A stretch of DNA of 6,992 bases from Bacteroidota bacterium. GTDB lineage: Bacteria; Bacteroidota; Bacteroidia; Chitinophagales; Chitinophagaceae. Shown here one piece after another: positions 1 to 5,889 of this stretch. The position numbers and the translations under genes were made by a program. The stretch is taken from contig JAKPBL010000167.1 in the NCBI GenBank assembly GCA_029778965.1, forward strand, positions 1 to 6,992. The letters are read 5' to 3'. The notes beneath the pieces are model-generated. The model did not search any database, had not been told where the DNA came from, and saw only the letters and a program-made list of their open reading frames with translations. How positions within the stretch are numbered: the stretch's first letter is position 1; each line of letters opens with the position of its first letter.

Positions 1-106
1 CCGCCTCAAACCCGCTGAAGTAATGGTAACAGAAGGCAAAGCGCGCCTGATCAGGAAGCGCGATGAATTTGAAGACCTGCTTCGCAACCAGGTGGAAGGG
101 ATTTGA
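1..106 (+). CDS. lysA: C-terminal end of a probable diaminopimelate decarboxylase (partial, 5' end outside window)
   Basis: Reading from base 2 gives 34 codons ending in TGA at 104-106. The tail contains RLKPAEVMV followed by ARLIRKRDEFEDLLRNQ. From family knowledge, PLP-dependent diaminopimelate/arginine decarboxylases (fold type III) end with a strand 'RPAEVLV..G' and then 'LIRRRET.EDLL', which this matches well. The enzyme would convert meso-diaminopimelate to lysine in the cytoplasm. Only the tail is visible, so neither the catalytic lysine nor the cysteine motif can be checked. It could also be a carboxynorspermidine or arginine decarboxylase relative. The next gene lies 51 nt downstream on the same strand. 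Confidence 0.6.
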   Translation, partial: RLKPAEVMVTEGKARLIRKRDEFEDLLRNQVEGI

Positions 107-108
107 TT

Positions 109-138
109 TTTGATTTTTGGGTTTCCCTGCTACCTTTC
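109..138 (+). promoter_or_regulatory. Possible Bacteroidota-type promoter upstream of the DUF4442 gene
   Basis: TTTG at 109-112 is followed after 18 nt by TACCTTTC at 131-138. This is one mismatch from the Bacteroidota -7 consensus TAnnTTTG, with a -33 TTTG at acceptable spacing. A transcript would begin about 5-10 nt further on, just before the TTG at 158. The match is to short AT-rich motifs, so it may be chance, and the lysA transcript could also simply read through. Confidence 0.3.
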
Positions 139-157
139 CTATTCAATTATCCATTCA

Positions 158-643
158 TTGCCCGCCCAGGAAGGTTTTTTTCAGCTTGTTAACAGTCCCC
201 TGAAATTCAGGCTGTTCCTGTTATCGAAAATACCGACTGCCTATTTCTCGGGGGTAAGGGTGCAGTCGCTGAGTGAGGCGGCGGCCGTGGTTACGGTTCC
301 CTATAAATGGTTTTCCACCAATCCTTTCCGATCCACCTATTTTGCGTGCCTGGCGATGGCCGCCGAGATGAGCACCGGCATACTGGCAATGGCGCATACC
401 TACGGCCAGACACCGGCGGTATCGATGCTGGTGGTTGGTATGGAAGCCAGCTTTGTCAAAAAGGCAACGGGCCGCACCAGTTTTCGCTGTGACGACGGAC
501 CGGCCATTGCCGAAGCGGTTGCGAAAGCGGTTACTACCGGTGAGGCACAAACGATTATAGCAGAGGCGAAGGGCGCCAACGACCAAGGCGAGCCCGTCGC
601 TTTTTTTCGCATTACCTGGTCTTTTAAAAAGAAATCATCATGA
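158..643 (+). CDS. DUF4442 / hotdog-fold thioesterase-like protein
   Basis: The protein has about 161 residues if it starts at TTG 158. Recognisable parts are FRLFLLSKIPTAYFSGV near the N-terminus, then VTVPYKWFSTNPFRSTYFA, then CLAMAAEMSTGILAMAH, and a C-terminal VAFFRITWSFKK. This pattern fits the DUF4442 family, which has a hotdog fold related to acyl-CoA thioesterases. The substrate is unknown and the protein is presumably cytoplasmic. No ATG exists in frame between the preceding in-frame stop (104-106) and the conserved region. The possible starts are TTG 110 and TTG 158, and I prefer 158 because homologues, as I recall them, begin only a few residues before the 'PLKFRLF' segment. Its stop overlaps the next gene's ATG (ATGA, 640-643), so the two are probably translationally coupled. 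The family assignment is fairly firm; the biochemical role is not. Confidence 0.8.
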   Translation: MPAQEGFFQLVNSPLKFRLFLLSKIPTAYFSGVRVQSLSEAAAVVTVPYKWFSTNPFRSTYFACLAMAAEMSTGILAMAHTYGQTPAVSMLVVGMEASFVKKATGRTSFRCDDGPAIAEAVAKAVTTGEAQTIIAEAKGANDQGEPVAFFRITWSFKKKSS

Positions 644-2043
644 AAATGGCATTTCACGGCGCGGCACGCACCGTTACCGGCTCAAAACACCTGCTGACAC
701 TTAAAGACGGACGAAAAATATTGTTCGACTGCGGCATGTTCCAGGGTATGGGAAAGGAAACCGATATGCTGAACCGTACCTGGGGATTTGACCCCGCTGA
801 AGTGGATATCCTGCTGCTGTCGCACGCACATATCGATCATACCGGTCTTATTCCCAAGCTGGTCAGCGAAGGTTTCAACGGCCCCATCTATTGTACACCG
901 GCTACCAAAGATCTCTCGGCCATCCTGCTCGAAGATTCCGCCCACATCCAGGAAGACGATGTACGGTACATCAATAAGAAAAGAGCCGCCGCGGGCCAGC
1001 CTTATGTGCGGCCATTATATACCAGCGACGATGCGGCGAATGCCATGCAGTATTTCAGAACGGTCGATTACGGTCAGTGGACGAAGATCGGCGATGGACT
1101 GGAAGTGATGTACACCGATGCGGGGCATATCATCGGCAGCGCCGCCGTTCATTTGCGGGTAACTGAAAATGGCAACACCGAGCAGATCAGTTTCAGTGGC
1201 GATGTCGGCCGGTACCGCGACGTTATTTTGCGTTCACCTGATGTTTTCCCCCAGGCCGATTATATACTGCTGGAATCAACCTACGGTAACAGCCTGCACG
1301 AGTTGCAGACCACCACACCCGACCAGTTGCTCGAGTGGATCGAGAGAATATGTGTGAAGCAAAAAGGAAAGCTGATCATTCCCGCTTTCAGTGTGGGCCG
1401 CACCCAGGAGATACTTTACTCGCTGAACCAACTGGAGCTTGAAAGAAGGTTGCCGGCGCTTGATTATTTTCTCGACAGCCCGCTGAGCATCGAAGCAACG
1501 GAAATGATCAAACGCTATCCGCAATATTTCAACCGCACCATCCAGAAAGTGCTGGAGCAGGATGAGGATCCTTTCCGATTCGCGGGACTTAAATACGTCA
1601 AAACTGTCGAAGAGTCGAAGCTGCTGAATTTTCGCAACGAACCCTGCGTGATCATATCTGCCAGCGGTATGGCTGAAGCCGGCCGCGTTAAACACCATAT
1701 CTCCAATAATATCGAGAACAGCCGCAATGGCATTCTGCTGGTGGGCTATTGTGAGCCGCAGTCATTGGGCGGAAGACTGATGGCCGGCAAAAAAATGGTG
1801 TCCATCTTCGGGGTGGAGCATGAGGTGAATGCAACCGTCGGTTCTATCAGGAGCATGAGCGCGCACGGCGATTACGAAGATCTTTGCCAGTTCCTCGCCT
1901 GCCAGGACCCCCAAAAAGTAAAACGCCTCTTCCTCGTTCACGGTGAATACGATGTGCAACTGCAATTCAAGCAGCGGCTATACCAGAAGGGATTCAAAGA
2001 CACCGAGATCCCCGAACGGCATTACGAAGTGGGACTGTCGTAA
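640..2043 (+). CDS. MBL-fold/beta-CASP RNA-processing exonuclease (YSH1/CPSF-73 type)
   Basis: A complete protein of 467 residues, about the normal size for bacterial one-piece beta-CASP nucleases. The metallo-beta-lactamase part carries FDCG (29-32), the zinc motif HAHIDH (62-67), H163 in DAGHIIGSA and D188 in FSGDVGR. The beta-CASP part follows: ESTYG (212-216), PAFSVGRTQE (248-257), SASGM (340-344), H352/H353 and SAHGD (407-411). The closing LVHGE (432-436) is the C-terminal His motif. All expected metal ligands are present, so an active two-zinc RNase or phosphodiesterase is likely. Known relatives cut or trim RNA, and some relatives act on DNA in repair clusters, but no ligase or helicase neighbour is visible to suggest that here. 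It starts inside the stop codon of the DUF4442 gene; ATG 646 is an alternative start. It ends 22 nt before the convergent metZ-type gene. Confidence 0.9.
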   Translation: MKMAFHGAARTVTGSKHLLTLKDGRKILFDCGMFQGMGKETDMLNRTWGFDPAEVDILLLSHAHIDHTGLIPKLVSEGFNGPIYCTPATKDLSAILLEDSAHIQEDDVRYINKKRAAAGQPYVRPLYTSDDAANAMQYFRTVDYGQWTKIGDGLEVMYTDAGHIIGSAAVHLRVTENGNTEQISFSGDVGRYRDVILRSPDVFPQADYILLESTYGNSLHELQTTTPDQLLEWIERICVKQKGKLIIPAFSVGRTQEILYSLNQLELERRLPALDYFLDSPLSIEATEMIKRYPQYFNRTIQKVLEQDEDPFRFAGLKYVKTVEESKLLNFRNEPCVIISASGMAEAGRVKHHISNNIENSRNGILLVGYCEPQSLGGRLMAGKKMVSIFGVEHEVNATVGSIRSMSAHGDYEDLCQFLACQDPQKVKRLFLVHGEYDVQLQFKQRLYQKGFKDTEIPERHYEVGLS

Positions 2044-2065
2044 GAAGCGGCCACGGCCGGGCTAA

Positions 2066-3238
2066 TCACGCAGGCAGTTGATCCAGGGCCTGCCTGATAT
2101 CGGCCAGGATGTCGTCGGGGTGTTCCAGCCCCACCGACAGCCGTATCAACCCGCTGCTGATTCCCACTGCCTCCCTTTCGGCTTCGCTCAGTTTTGCATG
2201 TGTGGTACTGGCAGGATGCGAGGCGATGCTGCGCGTATCGCCCAGGTTGGCGGTGAGGCTCAGTAACTGCAGCGCATCGAGGAACTGCTGGCCTGCCGCC
2301 AGTCCGCCTTTCAGCTCAAAGCAAACAATACCGCCGCCGCTGGTCATCTGTTTTTTGGCGATGGCATATTGCGGATGGCTGGGCAGAAAGGGATATTTCA
2401 CCCACTTCAGCGCGGGATGATCTTTCAGCGCCTGTGCGATAGCAAGCGCAGAGGCTGCATGTTTTTCCATGCGCACTTCCAGCGTTTCCAAACTACGGCT
2501 CAGTATCCAGGCATTAAAGGGCGATAGCGAGGGACCGGTGCTGCGGCAAAACAGGTATATTTCTTTGATCAGCTCTTTTCTGCCCAGTACGATGCCGCCG
2601 AGCACACGTCCCTGGCCATCGAGCCATTTGGTGGCCGAATGCACCACGAGGTCGGCGCCAAAGGCGGCCGGCCGCTGTCCGATAGGCGTGGCAAAGCAGT
2701 TATCGACATTCAGTAAAATGCCGTGTTTTTTGGCCAGGGCCGACAAGGCGGTGATGTCGATGATCTCGAGGGCGGGATTGGTCGGGGTTTCGAGATAGAT
2801 CATTTTGGTTTCCGGGCGGATGGCCGCCTGCCAGGCGTCGATATCCGCAGCAGCGTCAACATAGGTATGGCTGATGCCGTATTTCGGAAGATATTTCGTC
2901 ACCACCGTGTGGGTGCTGCCGAAAATGCTTCTGCAACTCAGCAGGTGATCGTCCTGTTTCAGGAAGGCCATAAAACTGGCGAAGATAGCGCTCATACCCG
3001 ATGCGGTTGCAAAGCCCGATTCGGTGCCTTCGAGCGCGCACATGCGATCGGTGAACTCCTGCACATTGGGGTTGCTGAAGCGGCTGTAGATATTGTCGTC
3101 GGTTTCGTCGGCGAAGGCAGCCCTCATGTCCTCGGCATTATCGAAGCAGAAGCTGCTGGTCAGGAACATCGGTTGCGCGTGTTCCATTTCATTGGTGCGA
3201 TCCACCTGGGTGCGGATGGCGCGGGTAACAGGGTGCAT
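2066..3238 (-). CDS. metZ: O-acylhomoserine sulfhydrylase (trans-sulfuration family PLP enzyme)
   Basis: 390 residues, the usual size for Cys/Met-metabolism PLP enzymes. Visible motifs in order are IYSRFSNPNV (50-59, supplying the Tyr and Arg that bind PLP phosphate of the partner subunit), SGMSAI (80-85), ETPTNP (150-155), VDNCFATP (178-185, with D179 as the pyridine-nitrogen partner) and HSATKWLDG with Schiff-base lysine K204. The C-terminal part holds GDTRSIASHPASTTH and GLIRLSVGLEHPDD, typical of the sulfhydrylase/cystathionine synthase group. It would use sulfide to turn O-succinyl- or O-acetylhomoserine into homocysteine. The N-terminus and overall pattern resemble proteins named O-succinylhomoserine sulfhydrylase. 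Cystathionine gamma-synthase or gamma-lyase activity cannot be excluded from sequence alone. It follows osmC by 3 nt, so the two form an operon, and it faces the MBL gene tail to tail. Confidence 0.85.
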   Translation of the reverse strand: MHPVTRAIRTQVDRTNEMEHAQPMFLTSSFCFDNAEDMRAAFADETDDNIYSRFSNPNVQEFTDRMCALEGTESGFATASGMSAIFASFMAFLKQDDHLLSCRSIFGSTHTVVTKYLPKYGISHTYVDAAADIDAWQAAIRPETKMIYLETPTNPALEIIDITALSALAKKHGILLNVDNCFATPIGQRPAAFGADLVVHSATKWLDGQGRVLGGIVLGRKELIKEIYLFCRSTGPSLSPFNAWILSRSLETLEVRMEKHAASALAIAQALKDHPALKWVKYPFLPSHPQYAIAKKQMTSGGGIVCFELKGGLAAGQQFLDALQLLSLTANLGDTRSIASHPASTTHAKLSEAEREAVGISSGLIRLSVGLEHPDDILADIRQALDQLPA

Positions 3239-3241
3239 GGT

Positions 3242-3661
3242 TTATTGAACTTTTACTTCCCATGAAATATCGGTACCGGCGCGGCGGAGGGTTTCGGCCA
3301 CCGAGCAGTATTTGTCCATCGAAAGTTGAACGGCCCGATTGGCTTTGTCGGTATCTATATTGCCCGAAAGGGTGAATACGATTTTGGCGGCTGTCCACAA
3401 GGCAGGCTCTTTACCCGTTTCGCGTTCGGCCTCGATGTGCATGGAGAAACCGGTTACTTCCTGGCGTTGCTTTTTGAGAATGCTGATCACGTCGATACCC
3501 GAACATCCGCCCAGCCCCATCAGCAGCGCCTGCATGGGGCGGATGCCGTAGTTGCTGCCGCCGGTTTCCGGACTTGTATCCATGCGGATACTGTTGCCGG
3601 CGGCGTCTGTTGCTTCAAACCCGAAGTCTCCTTCCCTGCGGATGATGTCGATCGTAACCAT
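3242..3661 (-). CDS. OsmC-family redox protein
   Basis: 139 residues, the normal length of a small OsmC/Ohr-fold protein. Two cysteines lie at the expected places: C53 in GLGGCSGIDV at the start of the central helix, and C119 in KYCSVAETL. In the family these two are the peroxidatic and resolving cysteines of thiol peroxidases acting on organic hydroperoxides. The segment YGIRPMQALLMGLGGC is the typical lead-in to the first cysteine. The subgroup is the general OsmC (YhfA-like) one rather than clear Ohr, so peroxidase activity is an inference. It is the first gene of a two-gene operon with the metZ-type gene, 3 nt apart, and divergent from metX. That placement suggests a link to sulfur or thiol metabolism. 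Confidence 0.88.
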   Translation of the reverse strand: MVTIDIIRREGDFGFEATDAAGNSIRMDTSPETGGSNYGIRPMQALLMGLGGCSGIDVISILKKQRQEVTGFSMHIEAERETGKEPALWTAAKIVFTLSGNIDTDKANRAVQLSMDKYCSVAETLRRAGTDISWEVKVQ

Positions 3662-3683
3662 AGTCGTTTTTTAAATTTCCCAA

Positions 3684-3691
3684 CAAAGGTA
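3684..3691 (-). promoter_or_regulatory. -7 element for the osmC-metZ operon
   Basis: On the minus strand the sequence reads TACCTTTG, an exact match to the Bacteroidota -7 consensus TAnnTTTG, 22 nt upstream of the osmC start. I do not see a convincing TTTG/TTG -33 element upstream of it. Confidence 0.5.
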
Positions 3692-3705
3692 ACGGTGGGA
3701 GCGTT

Positions 3706-3712
3706 TATTTTG
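3706..3712 (+). promoter_or_regulatory. Weak -7-like element for metX
   Basis: TATTTTG sits 5 nt before the metX ATG. It resembles TAnnTTTG with one base missing. If it works, the transcript would have almost no leader, leaving no room for a cis-riboswitch ahead of metX. There is no clear -33 element. Confidence 0.25.
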
Positions 3713-3717
3713 CAGTC

Positions 3718-4731
3718 ATGCTGCATCGTTTTGTATCGAAAGAAGAATTTGTGCTGGAGAGCGGAGCCGTCTTGCCCGGCCTGGAGATAGCGTATTATAC
3801 GTATGGTACGCTTAATGAAAGTAGTTCGAACGTGGTGTGGGTATGTCATGCGCTTACGGCCAACGCCGATGTAATGGCCTGGTGGCCGGGGGTAGTGGGG
3901 GCGGAGGCGGCCATCGATCCATCGCGCTATTTTATTGTTTGCGCCAATATTATCGGCTCGTGCTATGGCAGCAGCGGCCCGCTGACCACAGATCCGCATA
4001 CGGGTGCGCCTTATTACCGGCGTTTTCCGCAGCCTACCATCCGCGACATGGTGAATGCGCACCGGCTGTTGCGGGAGGCGCTGGGCATTTCGTCGATCGA
4101 GATCTGTATGGGTGGCAGCATGGGTGGTTACCAGGCGCTGGAATGGGCGGTGATGGAGCCGGCGCTGATCAGGCGGCTGTTCCTGATCGCCACTTCGGCG
4201 GCGGAAAGTGCCTGGGGCATTGCGATCCATGAAAGCCAGCGCCTGGCCATAGAAGCCGATCCGCGGTGGCGGGATGACAGTGCCGATGCGGGCAAAGACG
4301 GGCTGCGCGCCGCCCGCGCCATCGGGATGCTGACCTACCGCAACTATACGGCAATGGTGCAGCAGCAGGCTGAGACCGATGTGGAGAAGACAGATGGCTT
4401 CCGTGCGGCTTCATATATCCGGTACCAGGCAGACAAGCTGGTGGGCCGCTTTAATGCCCAGTGTTACTGGCTGCTTACAAAGGCGATGGACAGCCATCAG
4501 GTGGCGCGCGGCCGCGCCGCCAGCGCCGAGGAAGTATTGAAGACCATACAACAGCCCGTTTTGCTAATGGGTATCACGAGCGATCTTTTATGTCCGCCGG
4601 AAGAACAGCGCAAGATGGCGGCAGTGATGCCGAATGCCAGCTATGTGGAAATTGATTCTCCATACGGTCATGACGGTTTCCTGGTGGAAGCGGCGAAGGT
4701 GAGCGCCGCGATCAGGCACTGGCTGGAGTGA
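3718..4731 (+). CDS. metX: Homoserine O-acetyltransferase (alpha/beta-hydrolase MetX)
   Basis: 337 residues, slightly short for the family but with all key parts. The N-terminal region has IAYYTYGTLN and VCHALTANADV (H44 region), then NIIGSCYGSSGP (77-88). The nucleophile elbow is GGSMGG with S134. The other triad members are D289 in TSDLLCP and H318 in YGHDGFL. The lid segment includes RAIGMLTYRNY and later AMDSHQVARGR, both typical of MetX. It transfers an acyl group from acyl-CoA to the homoserine hydroxyl, committing homoserine to methionine. The family contains both acetyl- and succinyl-transferring members, and I cannot settle the donor from the sequence. It is divergent from osmC-metZ (56-bp spacer), which supplies the next pathway enzyme. 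The ATG start gives the normal N-terminus. Confidence 0.9.
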   Translation: MLHRFVSKEEFVLESGAVLPGLEIAYYTYGTLNESSSNVVWVCHALTANADVMAWWPGVVGAEAAIDPSRYFIVCANIIGSCYGSSGPLTTDPHTGAPYYRRFPQPTIRDMVNAHRLLREALGISSIEICMGGSMGGYQALEWAVMEPALIRRLFLIATSAAESAWGIAIHESQRLAIEADPRWRDDSADAGKDGLRAARAIGMLTYRNYTAMVQQQAETDVEKTDGFRAASYIRYQADKLVGRFNAQCYWLLTKAMDSHQVARGRAASAEEVLKTIQQPVLLMGITSDLLCPPEEQRKMAAVMPNASYVEIDSPYGHDGFLVEAAKVSAAIRHWLE

Positions 4732-4788
4732 GGAACAGGAGCCCGGCAAACCCGCTGCCGGCAAAACGATGACCGGAATAGCCGACAT

Positions 4789-4838
4789 AAAAAAGCCTGC
4801 TGACGCCCTAACGTAATCACGCATTTGGCACAGCAGGC
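4789..4838 (-). terminator. Intrinsic-terminator-like hairpin on the minus strand
   Basis: GCCTGCTG (4795-4802) and CAGCAGGC (4831-4838) form a perfect 8-bp stem. On the minus strand it is followed at once by six T (complement of 4789-4794). The 28-nt loop is longer than usual. No minus-strand gene lies immediately upstream; the nearest is the LytTR regulator ending at 5890. It could terminate that operon, a small RNA, or antisense transcription into metX. On the plus strand there is no T tract, so it is not an obvious metX terminator. Confidence 0.4.
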
Positions 4839-4909
4839 ATTGACGAGAAAAGCAACCTGAGGCTAATTTCTAAAATAGATACCCTCCGAACGACTTTATT
4901 AGCCTGCTG
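4831..4909 (-). promoter_or_regulatory. Alternative pairing partners next to the terminator (attenuator-like layout)
   Basis: A second GCCTGCTG at 4902-4909 can pair with the same CAGCAGGC (4831-4838) used by the terminator stem. In addition AGGCTAAT (4860-4867) is perfectly complementary to ATTAGCCT (4898-4905), which overlaps that second copy. On a minus-strand transcript this gives a first hairpin, a competing antiterminator and a terminator with a U tract. I recognise no known aptamer in the 30-nt loop (4868-4897), and no minus-strand gene follows. Confidence 0.3.
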
Positions 4910-4965
4910 GAAGAGAATGGCCGATGAGTGGGAGGAAAGGGGAGATGAGTGGTTTGCGGTTTGAA

Positions 4966-5094
4966 GTTTGAGGTGGCTGCCGCGTTCGGGGAATGCTGAC
5001 GGTATAGTTGGCTTGCCGAGGGTGCGGCTTCAGTTTCCCGCCAGGTGTAGTTTTTGTTTCTCGCAAAGACGCAAAGGAGCAAAGATCGCAAAGG
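4966..5094 (+). repeat. Long inverted repeat, copy A
   Basis: This 129-bp stretch recurs in reverse complement at 5757-5886. Hand alignment gives seven substitutions and one 1-bp indel, about 94% identity. Its inner end is the phased motif 'cgcaaagacgcaaaggagc', with further 'gcaaag' units to 5094. The outer end may extend to 4956 if a 7-nt duplication (agtttga) in copy A is allowed for. The repeat resembles dispersed intergenic repeats of Bacteroidota. Short reading frames through it give peptides containing FVSRKDAKEQR, a familiar spurious translation of such repeats, so I do not call a gene here. Confidence 0.9.
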
Positions 5095-5245
5095 GTAAAT
5101 GCTCAGCCAGCATTTAACCGACAAGGAAGTTTTCGCTGTGAAAGAACTCGGTTGAGGTGGTATGAGAAGGGGAAGTATATGGCGTTATTTGATCAATAAC
5201 GGTGATAAAGGTTGTATTTTTTGCCGGGTCGTCAAACCAGAAATA
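5095..5245. other. Non-coding stretch with two small hairpins
   Basis: No credible gene is seen here. TAAATGCT (5096-5103) and AGCATTTA (5109-5116) form a perfect 8-bp stem with a 5-nt loop directly next to repeat A. CGTTAT (5183-5188) and ATAACG (5196-5201) form a 6-bp stem around TTGATCA. Neither has a following T tract. TATTTTTTG at 5215-5223 is a loose -7-like site ahead of the decayed gene. Confidence 0.4.
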
Positions 5246-5681
5246 ATGACTAAGAGAGAAGCGTATATTGCAGGGGTGATTTTAGTGATGGGCACCTCCC
5301 TGTCGTACAGCACCATCCGCGACTGGGCGTAGAGTTTTTCTATTTACAAATGAATCTCGGCGAAAAGACCAGGGGGTATTTGACTGGTATTAAAGAGAGC
5401 CACTCAATTTCTGGTACAGTTAGTGTTGAATATAATGTAATGATACTCAGCTAATGGCCGGAAAGTAGAGAAAACCTTTATAAATTCTCCTGAATCATTG
5501 GGTTTTAGAGACGGAGACTCATTGACTGTATGGTGGTATTCAAAAACCAACCCCGAAGTGTCCTTATTGGAGCCTCAATTGTCTGGCTTTAGGGAGGATA
5601 TTATTTGCGTCTTTGTTCTTCTTGATAGTAGTAATAGGTTTCATCTTTTCGCTTATTACTATTGCACGAAAAACCGGCTGA
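5246..5681 (+). pseudogene. Frameshifted remnant of a DUF3592-like two-helix membrane protein
   Basis: No single frame is open, but consecutive pieces in different frames read as one protein of about 145 residues. Piece 1 starts at ATG 5246 and encodes MTKREAYIAGVILVMGTSL plus SYSTIRDWA, a membrane helix, ending at TAG 5330-5332. Piece 2 (about 5329-5442) encodes FYLQMNLGEKTRGYLTGIKE and later GTVSVEYNV. Piece 3 (about 5444-5600) encodes YSANGRKVEKTFINSPESLG, then FRDGDSLTVWWYSKTNPEVS and LLEPQLSGF. Piece 4 (about 5592-5681) encodes LFFLIVVIGFIFSLITIARK and TG, a second helix, then TGA. The order helix, 'V.Y.V..G....', 'GD.l.V.Y...NPE.s.L', helix is the DUF3592 layout. At least three frame changes show decay, unless they are assembly errors. 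The family function is unknown. Confidence 0.65.
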
Positions 5682-5756
5682 ACGATGTGTGCTTGGCGAA
5701 CAGGTTTTTGCTACGCTGCCTCTTATTTGACCAGGTAATAAGCTCTTCAATTAACA

Positions 5757-5886
5757 CCTTTGCGATCTTTGCTCCTCTGCGGTCTTTGCGAGAAACAAAA
5801 GCTACACCTGGCAGGAAACAGAAGCCGCACCCGCGGCAAGCCAACCATACCGTCAGCATTCCCCGAACGCGGCAGCTACCTCAAAC
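5757..5886 (-). repeat. Long inverted repeat, copy B
   Basis: The reverse complement of this 130-bp stretch matches copy A at 4966-5094. Its outer end, possibly reaching 5889 (gcggtttga on the minus strand), lies directly against the stop codon of the LytTR regulator at 5890-5892. Transcripts of the regulator gene would therefore run straight into the repeat. If both copies were transcribed together they could fold into a stem of about 128 bp. Confidence 0.9.
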
Positions 5887-5889
5887 CGC

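Larger units (their letters stand above)
4966..5886. mobile_element. Possible 0.9-kb element bounded by inverted repeats, no transposase
   Basis: Copies A and B face each other and enclose a 662-bp core (5095-5756) holding only a broken DUF3592-like gene. The layout recalls a MITE-like or decayed transposable unit. However, I see no transposase remnant and no clear target-site duplication at the outer edges, so two independent insertions of a dispersed repeat explain it equally well. Confidence 0.25.

Noticed and set aside
2048..2059. CGGC-CACG-GCCG hairpin between the convergent MBL and metZ genes
   Set aside because: The stem is only 4 bp with no T tract on either strand, too weak to call a terminator.
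2723..3265. 180-codon plus-strand frame opposite the metZ-type gene
   Set aside because: It is the shadow of the PLP enzyme on the other strand. The minus-strand product has all family motifs.
3691..3705. AACG...CGTT inverted repeat in the metX/osmC spacer as a shared operator
   Set aside because: The arms are only 4 bp with a 7-nt spacer, which is expected by chance.
3662..3717. SAM riboswitch in front of the methionine genes
   Set aside because: The spacer is 56 bp and has neither the length nor the conserved core of any SAM riboswitch class.
3520..4230. Long minus-strand frame of 236 codons over osmC and metX
   Set aside because: It is antisense to two well-supported genes, is rich in Arg, His and Pro, and has no recognisable domain.
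4741..4762. CCGGC...GCCGG hairpin after metX as a plus-strand terminator
   Set aside because: The stem is 5 bp with a 9-nt loop and is followed by caaaacg, not a T tract.
5008..5199. Open frame through repeat A giving a peptide with FVSRKDAKEQRSQR
   Set aside because: The peptide is the translation of the gcaaag repeat and also appears from copy B on the minus strand. Such SRKDAK peptides are familiar spurious annotations.
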